Shown here in pieces: positions 1 through 11,650 of a DNA stretch of 64,000 bases (within the stretch, counting starts at the first letter, position 1; the number at the start of each line of letters is the position of its first letter). Origin of the DNA: Cordylochernes scorpioides (Eukaryota > Arthropoda > Arachnida > Pseudoscorpiones > Chernetidae); contig CP092863.1 of NCBI GenBank assembly GCA_030710605.1, positions 115,076,680 through 115,140,679 of the forward strand. The letters run 5' to 3'. Made by a program: the position numbers and the translations under genes. The notes below the pieces were generated by a model. The model was given only the letters and a program-made list of their open reading frames with translations, made no database searches and had not been told where the DNA came from.

Positions 1-27
1 GGCCGAAAAACTACCTCCGAGGTTTTG

Positions 28-47
28 ATTGGCTAATGGTGACGTCA
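28..47. promoter_or_regulatory. CCAAT box plus CRE-like palindrome
   Basis: ATTGG (inverted CCAAT) at 28-32 is followed at 40-47 by a perfect TGACGTCA palindrome, the CREB/ATF site. Such pairing is typical of promoters, but no transcript can be assigned. The remaining bases to about 380 hold no gene that I can see. Confidence 0.3.
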
Positions 48-383
48 TCGCCTTTCTTTCTCGCCTTTTCTTTACCTTTTTTCCCCGGGTTAAAATAATG
101 CGCGCCATCTATTGACAGAAAAGTGAACTAGATTTTTTTTCGGCGTTGTGTGTGGGGTTCGCTTTAATTAAACTTTTACTAGCTTATTTTTTGTGTGTGT
201 GTGTTTTTTTTTAATATTTGCGAAGAAGAGAAAAACCATAAAGCATCTTAAATACCGAAAAATATAATAATACATTTAGATGGTATCATCTATCTTAATT
301 TTTCACATTTCTTGTACTGTACACCTTACCTGAGAACTCGTTTGTTTCCGACACAAATATAAAAAATAAGTAAATAAGGAATA

Positions 384-960
384 ACTTACCTTTAAAACTT
401 GTTTAATTCTTTGTTGTGTCTTCTTCATAGGTGGTGATCCCAAGTCCTCGCTTATCGGTGGCTCCTGTCAAAATATTGGTTCGTTCTTGTGTGTGATGTG
501 GTGTGAAATAATACTTAACAATACTATAATACACACTCAGCAGAGAGTCTCAAAGCAGACCTCAATTCCCAACCGACTTACCCATTGTTGGACCGGTGGA
601 AACAATATTTTATAGAGCGTTCCTATAATTTTAATATATGTGATATCTTGGGACCTCTGGGACCAGTGTTACCTGATGCTAGACGAACCTCGATGTCACC
701 TCTACCGTGCAGTCGTGGTGGAAGGCGATACAGTTGGGCCAAAGGTGAAATAAACAAACAGAGATTCCACTAAGAAGCGTCTGAACGTCAAGAAGGAATG
801 GGACGAGGAGGTTTCTGGCAGGAAAGGGTTTACCTCTATAGGAGCGGCTTGCGCGGGCTGGAACTGAAACAAAGGACTCTCTAACTAACTGAGGCTTGGG
901 GCCTCCTTTTATAGCCTCACTGGGTCCAAGCAGGTCACTGTCCTTTTCTGACGTAAACAG
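384..960 (-). promoter_or_regulatory. TATA/Inr promoter with downstream splice-donor-like sites (gene 5' end or LTR)
   Basis: On the minus strand a strong TATA box (TATAAAAGG, 906-914) lies about 25 nt before an initiator-like TCAGT (888-892). A GC-richer leader follows, then ATGG|GTAAGT (ATG at 583-585, donor 576-581) and a second good donor AAAG|GTAAGT at 384-389. The layout, with a poly-C run upstream of the TATA box, resembles the LTR-like promoter at 28112. It may be a retroelement LTR and leader or a host first exon. No protein is recognisable; frames are short. Confidence 0.35.
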
Positions 961-1411
961 GGGGGGGGGGGGGGAGTTACATCATCCAGGAGGGCCACGA
1001 CTTCGTAAAAATTGGACTGTGCTCGATAGGCCTACTTTCTTATTCTCACTTAGGCCTGATTAGTTTTAGCCTTAATTTTCTCCTGTTATTCTCCATTCCT
1101 TCTATCTGTACAGTTACTATACTTTATTAGATTCTTACGCGGTACAGATTGATGTTATTTGATGCTTTCTATTTGCAGTAAATAACAAGTTATATACAGT
1201 CACGTGGTGAAATATGTGGCAGTAGATATCTGGATTATTTACAACAATTCCATGGTCTTAAATCATCACATATATTTATATTAAAATAAGCTAAAATATA
1301 AATCTATCTCCCATATACATTACATATATAATATATATTTAAATATTTTCATTATTAAAAAAAAATAAATAAATAAAAGGAAAATGGATTTGGATCCACA
1401 CTCAGTAGAAA

Positions 1412-1619
1412 TACACTCATGGACAAAACTTAAGAGGAAGTTGTAACTTTTAACATGTACATCGGGAATATAACTCTGAAAGATATTACAGGGACCTTTA
1501 TTGAAGACACACGAGATAACCAAGTGTAAACAGCTTCTGTCTCCAAAAAAAAAAACCGACGACAGGCGACAAAAACTTTCCACTTTCTTAAGTTCTGTCC
1601 ATGAGTGTATAATATACAT
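1412..1619. mobile_element. MITE family A, full copy
   Basis: Non-coding element of about 208 bp with inverted ends beginning TACACTCATGGACAAAAC. Related copies occur at 9966, 27844, 40451, 41782, 47152, 55905, 57306 and 63814. Shared internal motifs are CCCGATATACATG, AGATATTACAGTGACC and ACACGAGATAACCAA. There is no coding capacity; I infer a cut-and-paste non-autonomous transposon. Confidence 0.8.
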
Positions 1620-2662
1620 AAACAAACATTTGAAAAATAATTTTAAAAAGGTGTGAATTATTAAATACTAGTAGAAAAGCCCGTCCAAGGACGGCTAGAG
1701 CAGATGGATTCCTAATTCTATTTCTCACATTCCTTTTTGATACTTAATAATATGTAATCGGAAGCGTTCGAGGTAAAAGGTAAATATGTTAACTTTTCTA
1801 TTAGTTAAAATGATATTTTATATATTTTATAATTTTTCAAATCGACATCAAAATTGTTATTATAATTTAAAAAGAACAGTGAGCCCGAGATAAAAAATAT
1901 ATATTCGCAGTTTTTTTGTTACCAAACAAACCAAATATGATCATAAATATCGAATATAAAGTTATAAGTAAAAAACAATTGAGCTATATTAATTAATATA
2001 ATAAAGAGAAATGGTCATTCTTTTTTCTTTATATGTAGGTTTTGCAACTTTAAGGCATTTATAAGAGACAACAATAAAAAACAATAATATAAGACAACAC
2101 AATTTAATTTTTTACTTTAACAACATTTTCATTTTTAGATTTTCTTTGAAACTCTAACATCAATATGTTTTCGTTATTGAAAAACCTTAATTGGAAATAA
2201 CATTATTCTTACTATTTTATTTAGTGTGTACTCTCAGTTGTACTCTCACGGCATAATATCAACATTTTATAGTATAGTGTAAAAATGCAAAAAAAAAAAC
2301 GTTACACTATAATATAACACTATATAATATAACAATGTGACATAGATCAATTTTTTCGATATATATTGAAATTTTATTCTATTTTATTTTGAGCGTCTAT
2401 TTTGAATATTCACTAAATATCGAAATGAATATTAACTAAATATCGAATAAAGAATATAAATATTTAATAAAATAAAAAATACGCATAGGCATATTTAATA
2501 TGAGCAATATTAAAATAGCCAATTTCTGGCGTAATTAAATATTGGCGTATAAAATAGAATATTAAGAGAGTAGTTAGGGAACAAACATACATACAGACAA
2601 ACAGACATTTTATGAAAAATGACCTTAACAAAATAAAAACGGTGCTAAAATGAAAAATGTTA
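1620..2662. other. AT-rich stretch without gene
   Basis: No credible coding region. Near 2545-2600 lies a motif (GAGTTAGGGAACAAACA) that recurs at about 6920 on the other side of the piggyBac element, so the flank is itself repetitive. Confidence 0.6.
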
Positions 2663-3991
2663 TTAACCCGGCAGCGGTCGCGCCCTCTTTTATACCTTGA
2701 AAGGTCGCGGTGGGTAAAATTTACCCACTTTTTAAAACCTAAATAAATCAAATATTATTTCCAATATTTTTATTGTTTTCTATGTTAGAATAATGATTTG
2801 TCTATTAAATAACTTTACATAAAATCCTGAGATATAAAAATCATATTTTATTTATTTTATTAATAACAAATCAAAATATCAAATATTTATGATATATTTG
2901 ACTATTTATGAAAATAAAAATATATATTGAAGATAGGTTATAAAATATAAATTTGTATGAAAGTTATCACTTCCTTTCATAGAAATTAGGACTTGTTTCG
3001 TCCTTTATGACATTCTTGACAAATTATTACAGAGTGTTCCTTACACAAAAAAGCAAAACAGTACTGGCAATGTTGAATAGTTTTTCTGTCCTTTTTTTTC
3101 TTTCTGGCATTTCTTGCATCGATGTCTTTCTCCTATTTTTGGCTTTTTAGATGGACCAGGCTCTAACAAATTAAAAATATCGGATGCCTTTTCCTTTATT
3201 TCACATGGCATTCTTCCGCTTACTGTGCGAACTTTGACCATCTCTTCAATAAGATCTAAGGATAAGGTTTTCAAAAAATGACGTCTTGATTTAACCTTTG
3301 ATGCGTTGCCATTTGCAAAATTAATTATCTGGGAATTTATTGCCCCAATATTTAAAAGTGAATAAAAAATAACCATGGGCCATCTTGAATTTCTAGCACA
3401 GTTATATGTAGCTGTCATTTCGTCCATCATATCTACACCACCCTTTGTCATATTATAAAACATTATCATCTCTGGCTTTTTAAATTCTCCCGTTGAATCA
3501 TCTATATTTGCATCGTGGTGCAGAGTTGAAAGCATAAGTACAACTTTATTCTCTTTAGGCTTGTATGAAAGAAGTGTCATTTCACTTTGAAAGCCAAAAA
3601 CACTAGTGTGTACATTTCTACCTCTGCTGATGACAAACTCTGAGGGGATTTCCTTTTTATTTCTTTTTAAGGTACCAACAATTATTAGTCTATATTGTTG
3701 TAAAAGTTTTAGAGCTAAAGAATAACTGGTGAACCAGTTATCCATTGTTACATTGCGGCCAGTTCCCTTGATTGGCTCACACAATCGTTCCACAACGTCA
3801 CTTGGACTTTTGCTGACATTGTAAGGACCTTCAGGGTTTTTTCCTGAATAAATCTCCAAGTTACAAGTATAAAACATTTTTTGAATCCACGAGAGCAAAT
3901 AATTTTATTCTATATTTATTGTGTTTACTCGGAATATACTGCCTGAAATTGCATTTCCCTCTGAAAGCGTCAAACTTTTCATCCACCGTTA

Positions 3992-5401
3992 TACACTGCG
4001 TGACATTGAAAATGGAACACCAAGAAATAGTGGCCAGAAAGTGATGAAACTCGGCAGACAGAGAGAGAGACAGGGACAAACAATAAGTGATCTTTATTTC
4101 AAAATGATAGTCATAATACAGAGCGAGAACGGCGTCGGCTTAGTAGCAAGTAGGACCACCGCGGACGGCGATGCACACAGCAACACGTCTAGGTAGAGAG
4201 TCAATCAGAGTACGGAATAGTTCTGAGGGATGGCTCAACCATTTGCCACAGTTCGTCTTCTGAACGCGGCTGTGGCAAGGCATGCAAACGGCGTCCAATG
4301 ATGTCCCAGACGTGCTCGATTGGTGAGAGATCAGGAGAGTACGGTGGCCAGGGAAGCATCTGTATATCTTGCAGAGCTTGTTGGCTAATGCGAGCAGTGT
4401 GCGGTCGGGCGTTATCCTGCTGATAAAGGGTATTGGGCACCCCCTGAAGGTAGGGGAGTGTCACCGGTCGCAGCACATCATCAACGTATCGTTGGGCCGT
4501 CATAGTGCCCTGAATACGAAGTAAAGGTGACCTGGAATCATACGCGATTGCGCCCCAAACCATGATTCCACGTTGTCGCACGGTGGGGCGTTCCACAATT
4601 GCTGCCGGATTGGACCTTTCTCCACGTCGACGTCACACGCGTACACGGCGACTATCACTGGACAAGCAGAAACGCGACTCATCTGAGAACACGACCCTGT
4701 GCCATTCCGTCATCCACGTCGATCTAGCCCGGCACCATTCCAAACGTTGGCGCCTATTCGGTGGGGTCAATGGCAGTCTTCTTAGCGGACGGCATGAGTG
4801 CAAGCCATTAGCAACCAATCGACGGGAAATGGTTCTGGTCGAGATGGAATGATCTAGGGTGTCTTGCACAAGTTGCAGGATGGCGGTATAATTGGCTTGT
4901 GGGGCCGCCACTGCTTGTCGAAGGATACGCCGATCCACACGTGCTGACGTCACTCTGGTTGCACCGGCATTCCTATAAATTGCCACATTTCCTTGTTCCA
5001 ACCATCTTCTCCACAGTCGGTGCACCGTGGACGCACCAAGGTGTGTATCAGCTGCGATTTGACGTATGGACCAACCTGCCCTTTTCAGTCCGATCACCAT
5101 GCCCCTCGTAAAAGCGTCTGTCTGCTTGAACTGCCTCCGTTTACGATGACCTGGCATTCTCTGTTATTACACGTGTCTTTTGACACAAGAACAAAATTTC
5201 TACAATGATTTTCCTTGAAGAAATAACGACACGAATACTGTCCTTTCTGCAATTTCCTGCCTTATATCTTACTCCAAGTGCGCACGAGAGCTGCGCATTT
5301 TACATCATTTGCATAACTCGGTTAGGCGCGTCTACCCTGAAATTTGCATAATTTTCTGGCCACTATTTCTTGGTGTTCCATTTTCAATGTCACGCAGTGT
5401 A
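3992..5401 (-). mobile_element. Tc1/mariner-superfamily element nested in piggyBac
   Basis: Perfect terminal inverted repeats of about 49 bp, beginning CACTGCGTGACATTGAAAAT, lie just inside TA dinucleotides at 3990-3993 and 5400-5403. The element is about 1.4 kb, with a single transposase frame on the minus strand. Identical inverted repeats suggest a fairly recent insertion into an already present piggyBac gene. The exact TA is ambiguous because TATA occurs at both ends. Confidence 0.92.
4201..5157 (-). pseudogene. Tc1-like transposase with one in-frame nonsense codon
   Basis: One frame runs from ATG 5157 to the stop at 4201, about 318 codons, a normal Tc1 length. It is interrupted only by TGA at 4633-4635 (codon 175), where related proteins carry Trp; a single TGG to TGA change explains it. 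The N-terminal half has paired helix-turn-helix domains (SIRQIAADTHLGASTVHRLW, about residues 30-50). Catalytic residues are Asp159 (FSDESRF), Asp248 (QQDNARPH) and Glu281 (SPIEH). By my count the spacing between the last two is 32 residues, not the 34 usual for Tc1. Otherwise the gene looks intact. Confidence 0.9.
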
Positions 5402-6534
5402 TATTCCGAAGGAGAATAATGCTTTTGGCAATTTTTACAGAAGTATCAAAAATCAATCTCACAGCTGCTAATTTATCTTGACGAAGTCTTTCATTTCTTG
5501 TAGCTTTGTCATCAAAACGAATTACTCTGAGAAGAAAACGGAATCTGTTTTCAGACATTCTACACAATTCAAATATATTCAAAGATATTCTACACAATTC
5601 AAATCCAGTACTATCTCTTGCCCATGCATCATCTGTATTCAATTTATTCGCTTTCATGACCCCAAGAAAGTAAATAATTCCCAATAAAGCTTTAATTTCA
5701 TGTAGGTTTGTCAAATTAGCATCTCTTTCTCTGCTATAGTTCTGCTGAATATTCCTAATGTAAATGTTAGTATTTGTAACTATGCATTCAAGTATATTGT
5801 CATCTATAAAGAGATTCCAACAATCTAATATCGATTTAGCATTTTTTGCTTCACCCTTTACCCCTGGTAGATGGGTGATAATATTTTCACTGCGAGTTCG
5901 AACATTTTTTGGGGGAAGAGCTTTCTTCCATTTAGTCTTTTGGTCCTTTCCTATATAGTAATTGAAGCTTGGATCCTCATTGTTTTCTTCTTCTGATAAT
6001 GTATACTTTTCAGTGTCTGTACTCCAATTCCTCTCTTCTATATGATCATCAGTTTCTGATTCCTCATCATCGGGATTTGGAATATTATTATCATAACGGA
6101 GAAAATCAGCATTTGAAAGCATTTTATGTGAAATAATGTAAAAAGAGGAAATAAAATATAAATCCTACCTTATTGTTGGAAGAAATGATTGTATTATTGC
6201 ACTTGGGGCAGCAAAACCAAACAACAAGAAGCCAGAAAGTAACTCGAAACTTATTTACGCAAACCCAAACCAAAAGCGTTAAAAGGTCGCGCTGGGTAAA
6301 AATTACCCATTGACGAGAACTCAAAAGGTCGCACTGGGTAAAATTGACCCAAACATGCTAATAAAATGAATATATGTCATAAAATTAAAATTATAGGTTT
6401 ATTATAATATTCTTTAGATAGATTTAGAAAGGTACTGAGAATATATTTTAAATATGTATATTTTTTAATATAGAAATATTTTCGAAAAGTTCCTTCTGGG
6501 TAATTTTTACCCATTGCGACCGCTGAAGGGTTAA

Positions 6535-7210
6535 AGTGTAAAATTTACTAAAGATTACTAAGATTTACTAAAATGAAAAATGTCGTCGTTAAAAGTACGC
6601 ATTTAAATATTTAGACTATAAAAATTAGAAAAGAGAAGGCAAGTATGAAAAGTATTTAAAGTGTAAATTATGAATATTATCAAATATGTTGCTGATGTGG
6701 CTAGTGTAAATTACGAATATTTATATATCAAATTATTTCGTTTTATTTCAATCAATGGCCGAGCGTGTCGCTAACGTCGAGCTTAACGTCGAGCTAAATG
6801 CGTATTTTTGCTAACTGCGTTGTTTTTAAAAGTTTAAATATAATTTTGAAGTTACCTGAATAATTCCGGGACTAAATGTAATATGTATACGAAATATTGT
6901 CGTATAAAATAAAAATATTAAGAGAGGAGTTAGGGAACAAACAAACATCCAGACTACGTAACTTGAACACGTGACACAGAATGGACCAATCCTATTCGGC
7001 TTCAACGAACAAACGCTTTATTATTAAATATTTAATATTTTAAAAAGTCATATCCTGTGACTGCTCACATTGATAAAACAAGGAAATGGTTAGACCAAAT
7101 CAACGAACCTAAATCAACGTTTAGTTCATATTTTGTCCACAAGAAGACTTCTGTACGATCAAGGAACCTGGGTTAGCCTAATAAATGTGAGAGCAAGTAA
7201 CCAAACTTAG
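6535..7210. other. No gene seen
   Basis: AT-rich non-coding sequence. It includes a second copy of the GAGTTAGGGAACAAACA motif near 6920 and two GTCGAGCT repeats at about 6776-6795. Confidence 0.5.
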
Positions 7211-7325
7211 CTCTGGCACATTTGTAAGTGCAAAAGTCAAACTACTTTTCACATGTGTAAACATGTTTCATACTTACAGTAAAGGCAGTCACCATCCCAC
7301 CATGATTATCATGACCTGTACTAGA
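7211..7325 (+). repeat. Interspersed repeat shared with 34453-34575
   Basis: The segment beginning CTCTGGCACATTTGTAAGTG and ending near CCACCATGATTATCATG is repeated with substitutions at 34453-34575. It is non-coding and of unknown class. A hammerhead-like remnant (stem GGTAACAACGTCGTTACC, then AAAACATCACACAC) lies just downstream at 7400-7435 and resembles the element at 48545. Confidence 0.6.
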
Positions 7326-7435
7326 GATAATTTTTAAAAAGTTAGTTCACAAAAAAAAAAAATTAATATGAATGTTATTGCTTGATTGTATGTAATATTT
7401 TGGTAACAACGTCGTTACCAAAACATCACACACAA

Positions 7436-8529
7436 TAATACAAATTGGTATTAATATTAATAATATATTTTTAAAATTATATTTTAAATAATAACAATAA
7501 TAGACAAGAGTTTTATTTTGAAAAAAAAAGAGATAGAGTGAAAGAAAAATTCGCGCTAAATAGTTTAAAAACCTATCAACAGATGGCGCGCAATGTCAAC
7601 ATATTTAAACAAACATCTACTTATATAAAGAAAAAGAAGAAAAAAAAAAGGCATCTCCTTATTATGCAACTTTTTCTTTTTTTCCTAATTTATCCACCTG
7701 ATCTCAGTACAATTTCACTTTTGTCCTATTTTGCATATCTACCTTTATGTGTGATCTCTAAAACAAAAAACAAAACTAAAAGAAAAAACATTAATTAATA
7801 GTTAATCCATAAATTAGCTTGAGAAGAGAACACACTCTTCCTTATATAAAAAAAAAGTCTTCATAAAAAAAATCGCTAAATTCACATTTTATTGCTTTTT
7901 TTTTTTCATCCCCGTATAAAGTGCAAGGATTTTTTCCCAGAGATGTTACATCACGACTTGGCAATAAAAAAAAAAAGAGAAATTGTATATATATATAGAC
8001 GACTCTGTGAACGCTATAGAAAGGGAAATATATTCCCGTAGGGTTGTATCATGGTAAAAAAGAAGAAATAAATAAATAAAAAACATCTAACTCTTTGATC
8101 TCGTTAATCTGATCAAGCAACAAATTATCTTCTTTGAATCCGGTCACCCTGGAAACCCCCGGCAATTACTTCAAACGGATAAAAAAATTCGCTGCTCTCG
8201 GAATTTTTATTTATTTTTGACCAAATACAAAGAAGTTTTTCTAAATATTTGTATGTATGGATAGCAGGAATAGTCTTTTTTTATATAAATATTTTATTAG
8301 ATATATAGAAAGGAGTGAGAGAAAGAGGGATTACGTTTTTTTTTATATAAAAATGTGTTTTGATTCCTGTTTAAAATTTATTTTGATCTTTTATTCTGTG
8401 AATTATTGGAAATATCTGGTGGGTGTGTGGGGGTTAAATGTATGTGGCAACTCTTTTGTATTTGAGTGAAGTCATTCTATTAGAAAAAGAAAAAATGGAA
8501 ATTTTACTTTAGATTTTGTAAAATAATAT
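7436..8529. other. No gene seen
   Basis: Low-complexity AT-rich sequence with A and T homopolymers; short open frames only. Confidence 0.5.
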
Positions 8530-8960
8530 ATCTGTGCGTGGTTTGTTTATATATATATTGTGTGTGTTTTGTTTTATGTATTTTGTGTATGTGTTCGTGT
8601 TATATTTGTATGTCTGTTGTGTTTGTACATGTGTGTTATATTTGTATGCATGTTGTGGTTGCATATGTCGCTTCTGTTTTGTGTTGTGTTTGCATAGATT
8701 GATTCTGTTGTGTGTTTTGTTTGTGAATGCATTGTATTTGTGTATGCATGTTGTTTTGTGTGTATATGTTGTGTTTATACGCTTTATGGTCGTGTGTTTT
8801 TTTATATGCATATTGCGCTTGTGTGTACCTACTGTTATTCGTGTATGTATGCCGTGTTTGTATGTGCGTACACATTTATACAAGTCATGTTTGTGCATAT
8901 TGATTATTTTTATGTTTGTGAATATTTCGAGAAAATTTGTTGATAACAAACGCGTGTTTT
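8530..8960. repeat. TG/TTGTG-rich low-complexity tract
   Basis: Degenerate repeats of TGTGTTTGTATG-like units extend over about 430 bp. The bias keeps several frames open on both strands, all strongly repetitive (Cys/Val/Tyr or Thr/His/Asn). I read none of them as genes. Confidence 0.8.
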
Positions 8961-9754
8961 TTGTGTTGTCTATTTAGAATAAATTCATTATAGATAATAG
9001 AAGAAATTCATAAAAACATGATCAGCGTATTACAGATTGTACTTCAATGACTCAACAAGGTGGTCAAAGATAAATATATTTAAGACAAGAGACGTATGTG
9101 TTTGACTTAATTTATAAATAAAAAAAGGTTGGCCACAACAGTATGTAAATATTTATAGGAACATTCAGCCCATATGTAATTATGTTAGTTGGGAACTTTG
9201 CCATCTAAAACGTATCATTTGAACGATGGTCAAGATAAAGTCATTTGGTTATTTTATTACCTGATCTTTCTTCATTATTTTATATTAAGGGCCATGAGAA
9301 ATATCCCCTCCACCATTCACGTATATATATATTTTTTTCAAAAATTGTTTATAACACACAAAGAATGTAATATATATTTTCTCCCCCTTTCAATATCATT
9401 AATAATTAAAATATGTAAATAATAATTTGTATATAAAAATAGTATTTATCATCAATTTATTATCGTGATAATCCTGTTGAAGTACTGACAAGTCCAAAAG
9501 CTTGAAAATAAATAATTTGAACAAGAAACTTAGCCCTGGAATCTTTATTTACTTTATAATATTGAATGAATCGCCATTTGACTCAAACTGGTTTTTGTCG
9601 TAATAAAGAAAGACATGGATTACCTCTCAGTTCTTGTATTTAAACAGTAAAACATGGTATAATAGCGAACCCCAAAGAAAACAAACCTTTAATTCGCTAT
9701 ATGATATTTTACTATAATATTGAGATTATATTAGATTTAGGAAATGAAAGCATT
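8961..9754. other. No gene seen
   Basis: AT-rich. A fragment at 9565-9595 (GAATCGCCATTTGACTCAAA) matches the tail of fold-back family F found at 25345 and 61815. Confidence 0.5.
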
Positions 9755-9905
9755 AAAGCACGAATGTTTCTTATAAATACAAAACAAACTTCTACTGTCC
9801 TTACTGCGATATAAAAATATATATTGGGAGGGCCTGGATCATCAGTGGTAAACCCTCCCAGCGGTTTCGCCAATTTAATCTACCAGACCGCTTTAAAAGA
9901 TAGAT
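9755..9905. repeat. Fold-back family B, partial copy
   Basis: Contains TTCTACTGTCCTTACTGC, GGGAGGGCCTGG and ACCCTCCCAGCGGTTTCGCC, the hallmarks of a family also seen near 17930, 18776, 22650, 39620, 44150, 45530, 46080, 48276, 58390 and 61119. Non-coding. Confidence 0.7.
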
Positions 9906-9965
9906 AAATATTCTTTTTCCTTGACAATACAAAAATGGCTTTTCACAAAAATCCCCCGATATAAT

Positions 9966-10485
9966 CTACATCATGGACAAAGCTTAAGGAAGTTGTACCT
10001 TTCAGCATGTATTTCGGGATTGAGACAATAACTCTGAAAGATATTACAGTGACCTTTATTGAAGATACACGAGATAACCAAATGTGACTAAACTCATGGA
10101 CAAAACTTAAGGACGTTGTACCTTTAAACATGTATATCGGGATTCAGACAATAACTCTGAAAGATACACTTATGGAGAAAACTTAAGGAAGTTGTACCTT
10201 TTAGCATGTATATCGGGATTCAGACAATAACTCTGAAAGATACACTTATGGAGAAAACTTAAGGAAGTTGTACCTTTTATGATGTATATAGGGATTCAGA
10301 CAATAACTCTGAAAGATACACTTATGGAGAAAACTTAAGGAAGTTGTACCTTTTAGTATGTATATCGGGATTAATAACTCTGAAAGATATTACAGTGACC
10401 TTTATTGAAGACACACGAAATAACCAAGTGTGAACAAACGAAATCAAAGATTTTTCCACTTCCTTAAGCTTTTTCCATGAGTGTA
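9966..10485. repeat. MITE family A with internal tandem amplification
   Basis: Starts at an end-like CATGGACAAAGCTTAAGG. The unit running from the terminal motif through GTATATCGGGATTCAGACAATAACTCTGAAA is then repeated about three times (10160-10380, period about 75 bp), and the element ends with the opposite terminus CATGAGTGTA. It is a tandem expansion of one MITE end. Confidence 0.8.
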
Positions 10486-11310
10486 TATATATATAAATGA
10501 AAATTTAAATCACTGCGTTCGTGAAAATAATTATTTCCTATTTTTTAGATAATATCAGCTCTCGAAACATAATAATTTTGGCGGGAAAACAAATCATTCT
10601 ATACCGAGTAAGGGAAAAAAAAGTAAAAAAAAATGAAAATTCATTTCAAATGTCGATTAGAACCTTCTCTCTATAGGAATTCTTTCTAATTAAGATGAAA
10701 ATTACTCTCTGTTTAAATAACAGAAAAGCTAATAAATTTCCCGCCATTAAAAAAAAAAAATTCCTTAAGCCTAATACGAGCAGACGATGATGGCAACAAT
10801 AATTCGTTAGGCCTAGCTCTTGGCGGAAATAAATCTTGCCGACTATTGCCTTCGGTGATAAAGGGACTTTTTATCATTTTTTTAAGTAAAAGGAGAGGGT
10901 ACGTCCATTTTTCATGGACCGACTTAAAATAAATAGGACCCCGTAGGTTCCCTGGTTTTTAAACGAGAGATAGGAGGAAGGACTTGTAACATCTATTTTT
11001 ATTGAGGTGTCGCCAGGCTTTGTTTTTTTTTTTATACTTCTCTGACGAATTGTTTCTTACACTTCACAGAGGATTTTTTTCACAATGACCATTCGACCGG
11101 ATGGTTGGCTTTTTTCAACTTTGATAAGTTTTAGCTATTGACATGTTTTTTTATTATTATTATTATTATTTCACTACATTATGTTATAAAAATGTCTTTT
11201 GATATTTGATAAGATGTTGGAATTTTTTTTTTACGAATGGAATTTAAGAAGTTTAAAACTTATTAATTTTTTTAATTAAGAAAATTGTGATATATATATG
11301 TTTATTATAT
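10486..11310. other. No gene; GC-richer unique patch near 10770-10940
   Basis: Mostly AT-rich. The 10770-10940 patch has higher complexity and a TTAGGCCTAG motif but no open frame of note. It could be a host non-coding element; unproven. Confidence 0.4.
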
Positions 11311-11650
11311 TGTTACATCATGATTAATGGCGTATTTCTTATATTAGTTTTAATATATTTGAAATTTAAATTATATATTTATTTATTTTTATATAAAATA
11401 TTCTATGATATTTATTTAAAACAGATTATTAATTTATCATAATTTGTATTTAGGTACACTGTGACTTCACTGCTCTCTTTGATGTGAGAAAATAAAAAAA
11501 GGATTCTGGTGGCTACTTAAAGAAGACTTATCTCGTTATTCCCTTTTATAAATTTCTAGGATGGTTGAAACACGCTCTGGTAAGATGCAGGACCCAGCAC
11601 AGGAGAGAATCCAGGCTGAAGAGTCTGCCAAACCGCAACCTGGTGCAACA
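11311..11650 (+). repeat. 5' LTR of the gypsy element
   Basis: TG...CA boundaries. A TATATAAAAT box near 11390 and AATAAA at 11491-11496 suggest U3, then a short R, then U5. The gag start codon at 11561 lies inside this LTR, so the last 90 nt of U5 encode the Gag N-terminus. Confidence 0.95.

Larger units (their letters stand above)
2986..6122 (-). pseudogene. piggyBac-type transposase, disrupted
   Basis: The reading starts at ATG 6122 with an acidic N-terminus (repeated DDEESETDD-like stretches) and a DDE_Tnp_1_7 core, and is interrupted near 5402 by the Tc1 element. It resumes at about 3991 with ITVDEKF and FRGKCNFRQY, the piggyBac region before the first catalytic Asp. A frameshift at an A-run near 3875-3885 then moves it into the frame ending about 3085. 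Catalytic Asp candidates are in VDSK (about 3885), TMDNWF (about 3740) and GGVDMMDE (about 3432). A second frameshift near 3085-3100 precedes a C-terminal Cys/His-rich zinc finger (CKKC, CQYC, CQECH) ending at TAA 2986. A 30-bp in-frame duplication at 5560-5606 repeats FELCR. It is non-functional as it stands. Confidence 0.88.
2663..6534 (-). mobile_element. piggyBac-like DNA transposon with TTAA target duplication, split by a Tc1 element
   Basis: TTAA flanks both ends (2663-2666 and 6531-6534). The left end begins CCCGGCAGCGGTCGC at 2667. The right end, read inward from 6530, begins CCCTTCAGCGGTCGC. Inside both ends are repeats of a palindromic unit (GGTCGC followed by TGGGTAAAATTTACCCA or variants) at 2701-2727, 6283-6309, 6325-6350 and inverted at 6495-6521; these are probably subterminal transposase-binding repeats. 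Without the nested insertion the element would be about 2.45 kb, the usual piggyBac size. The transposase is on the minus strand and broken. Confidence 0.9.

Noticed and set aside
300..390. CTCAG|GTAAGG on the minus strand as a recursive splice site
   Set aside because: The bases before it are purine-rich rather than a pyrimidine tract, so an acceptor is unlikely.
8509..8977. Overlapping open frames of up to 147 codons on both strands
   Set aside because: They translate a TG-rich low-complexity tract. Composition is dominated by Cys/Val/Tyr or Thr/His/Asn, and all frames are open for the same reason.
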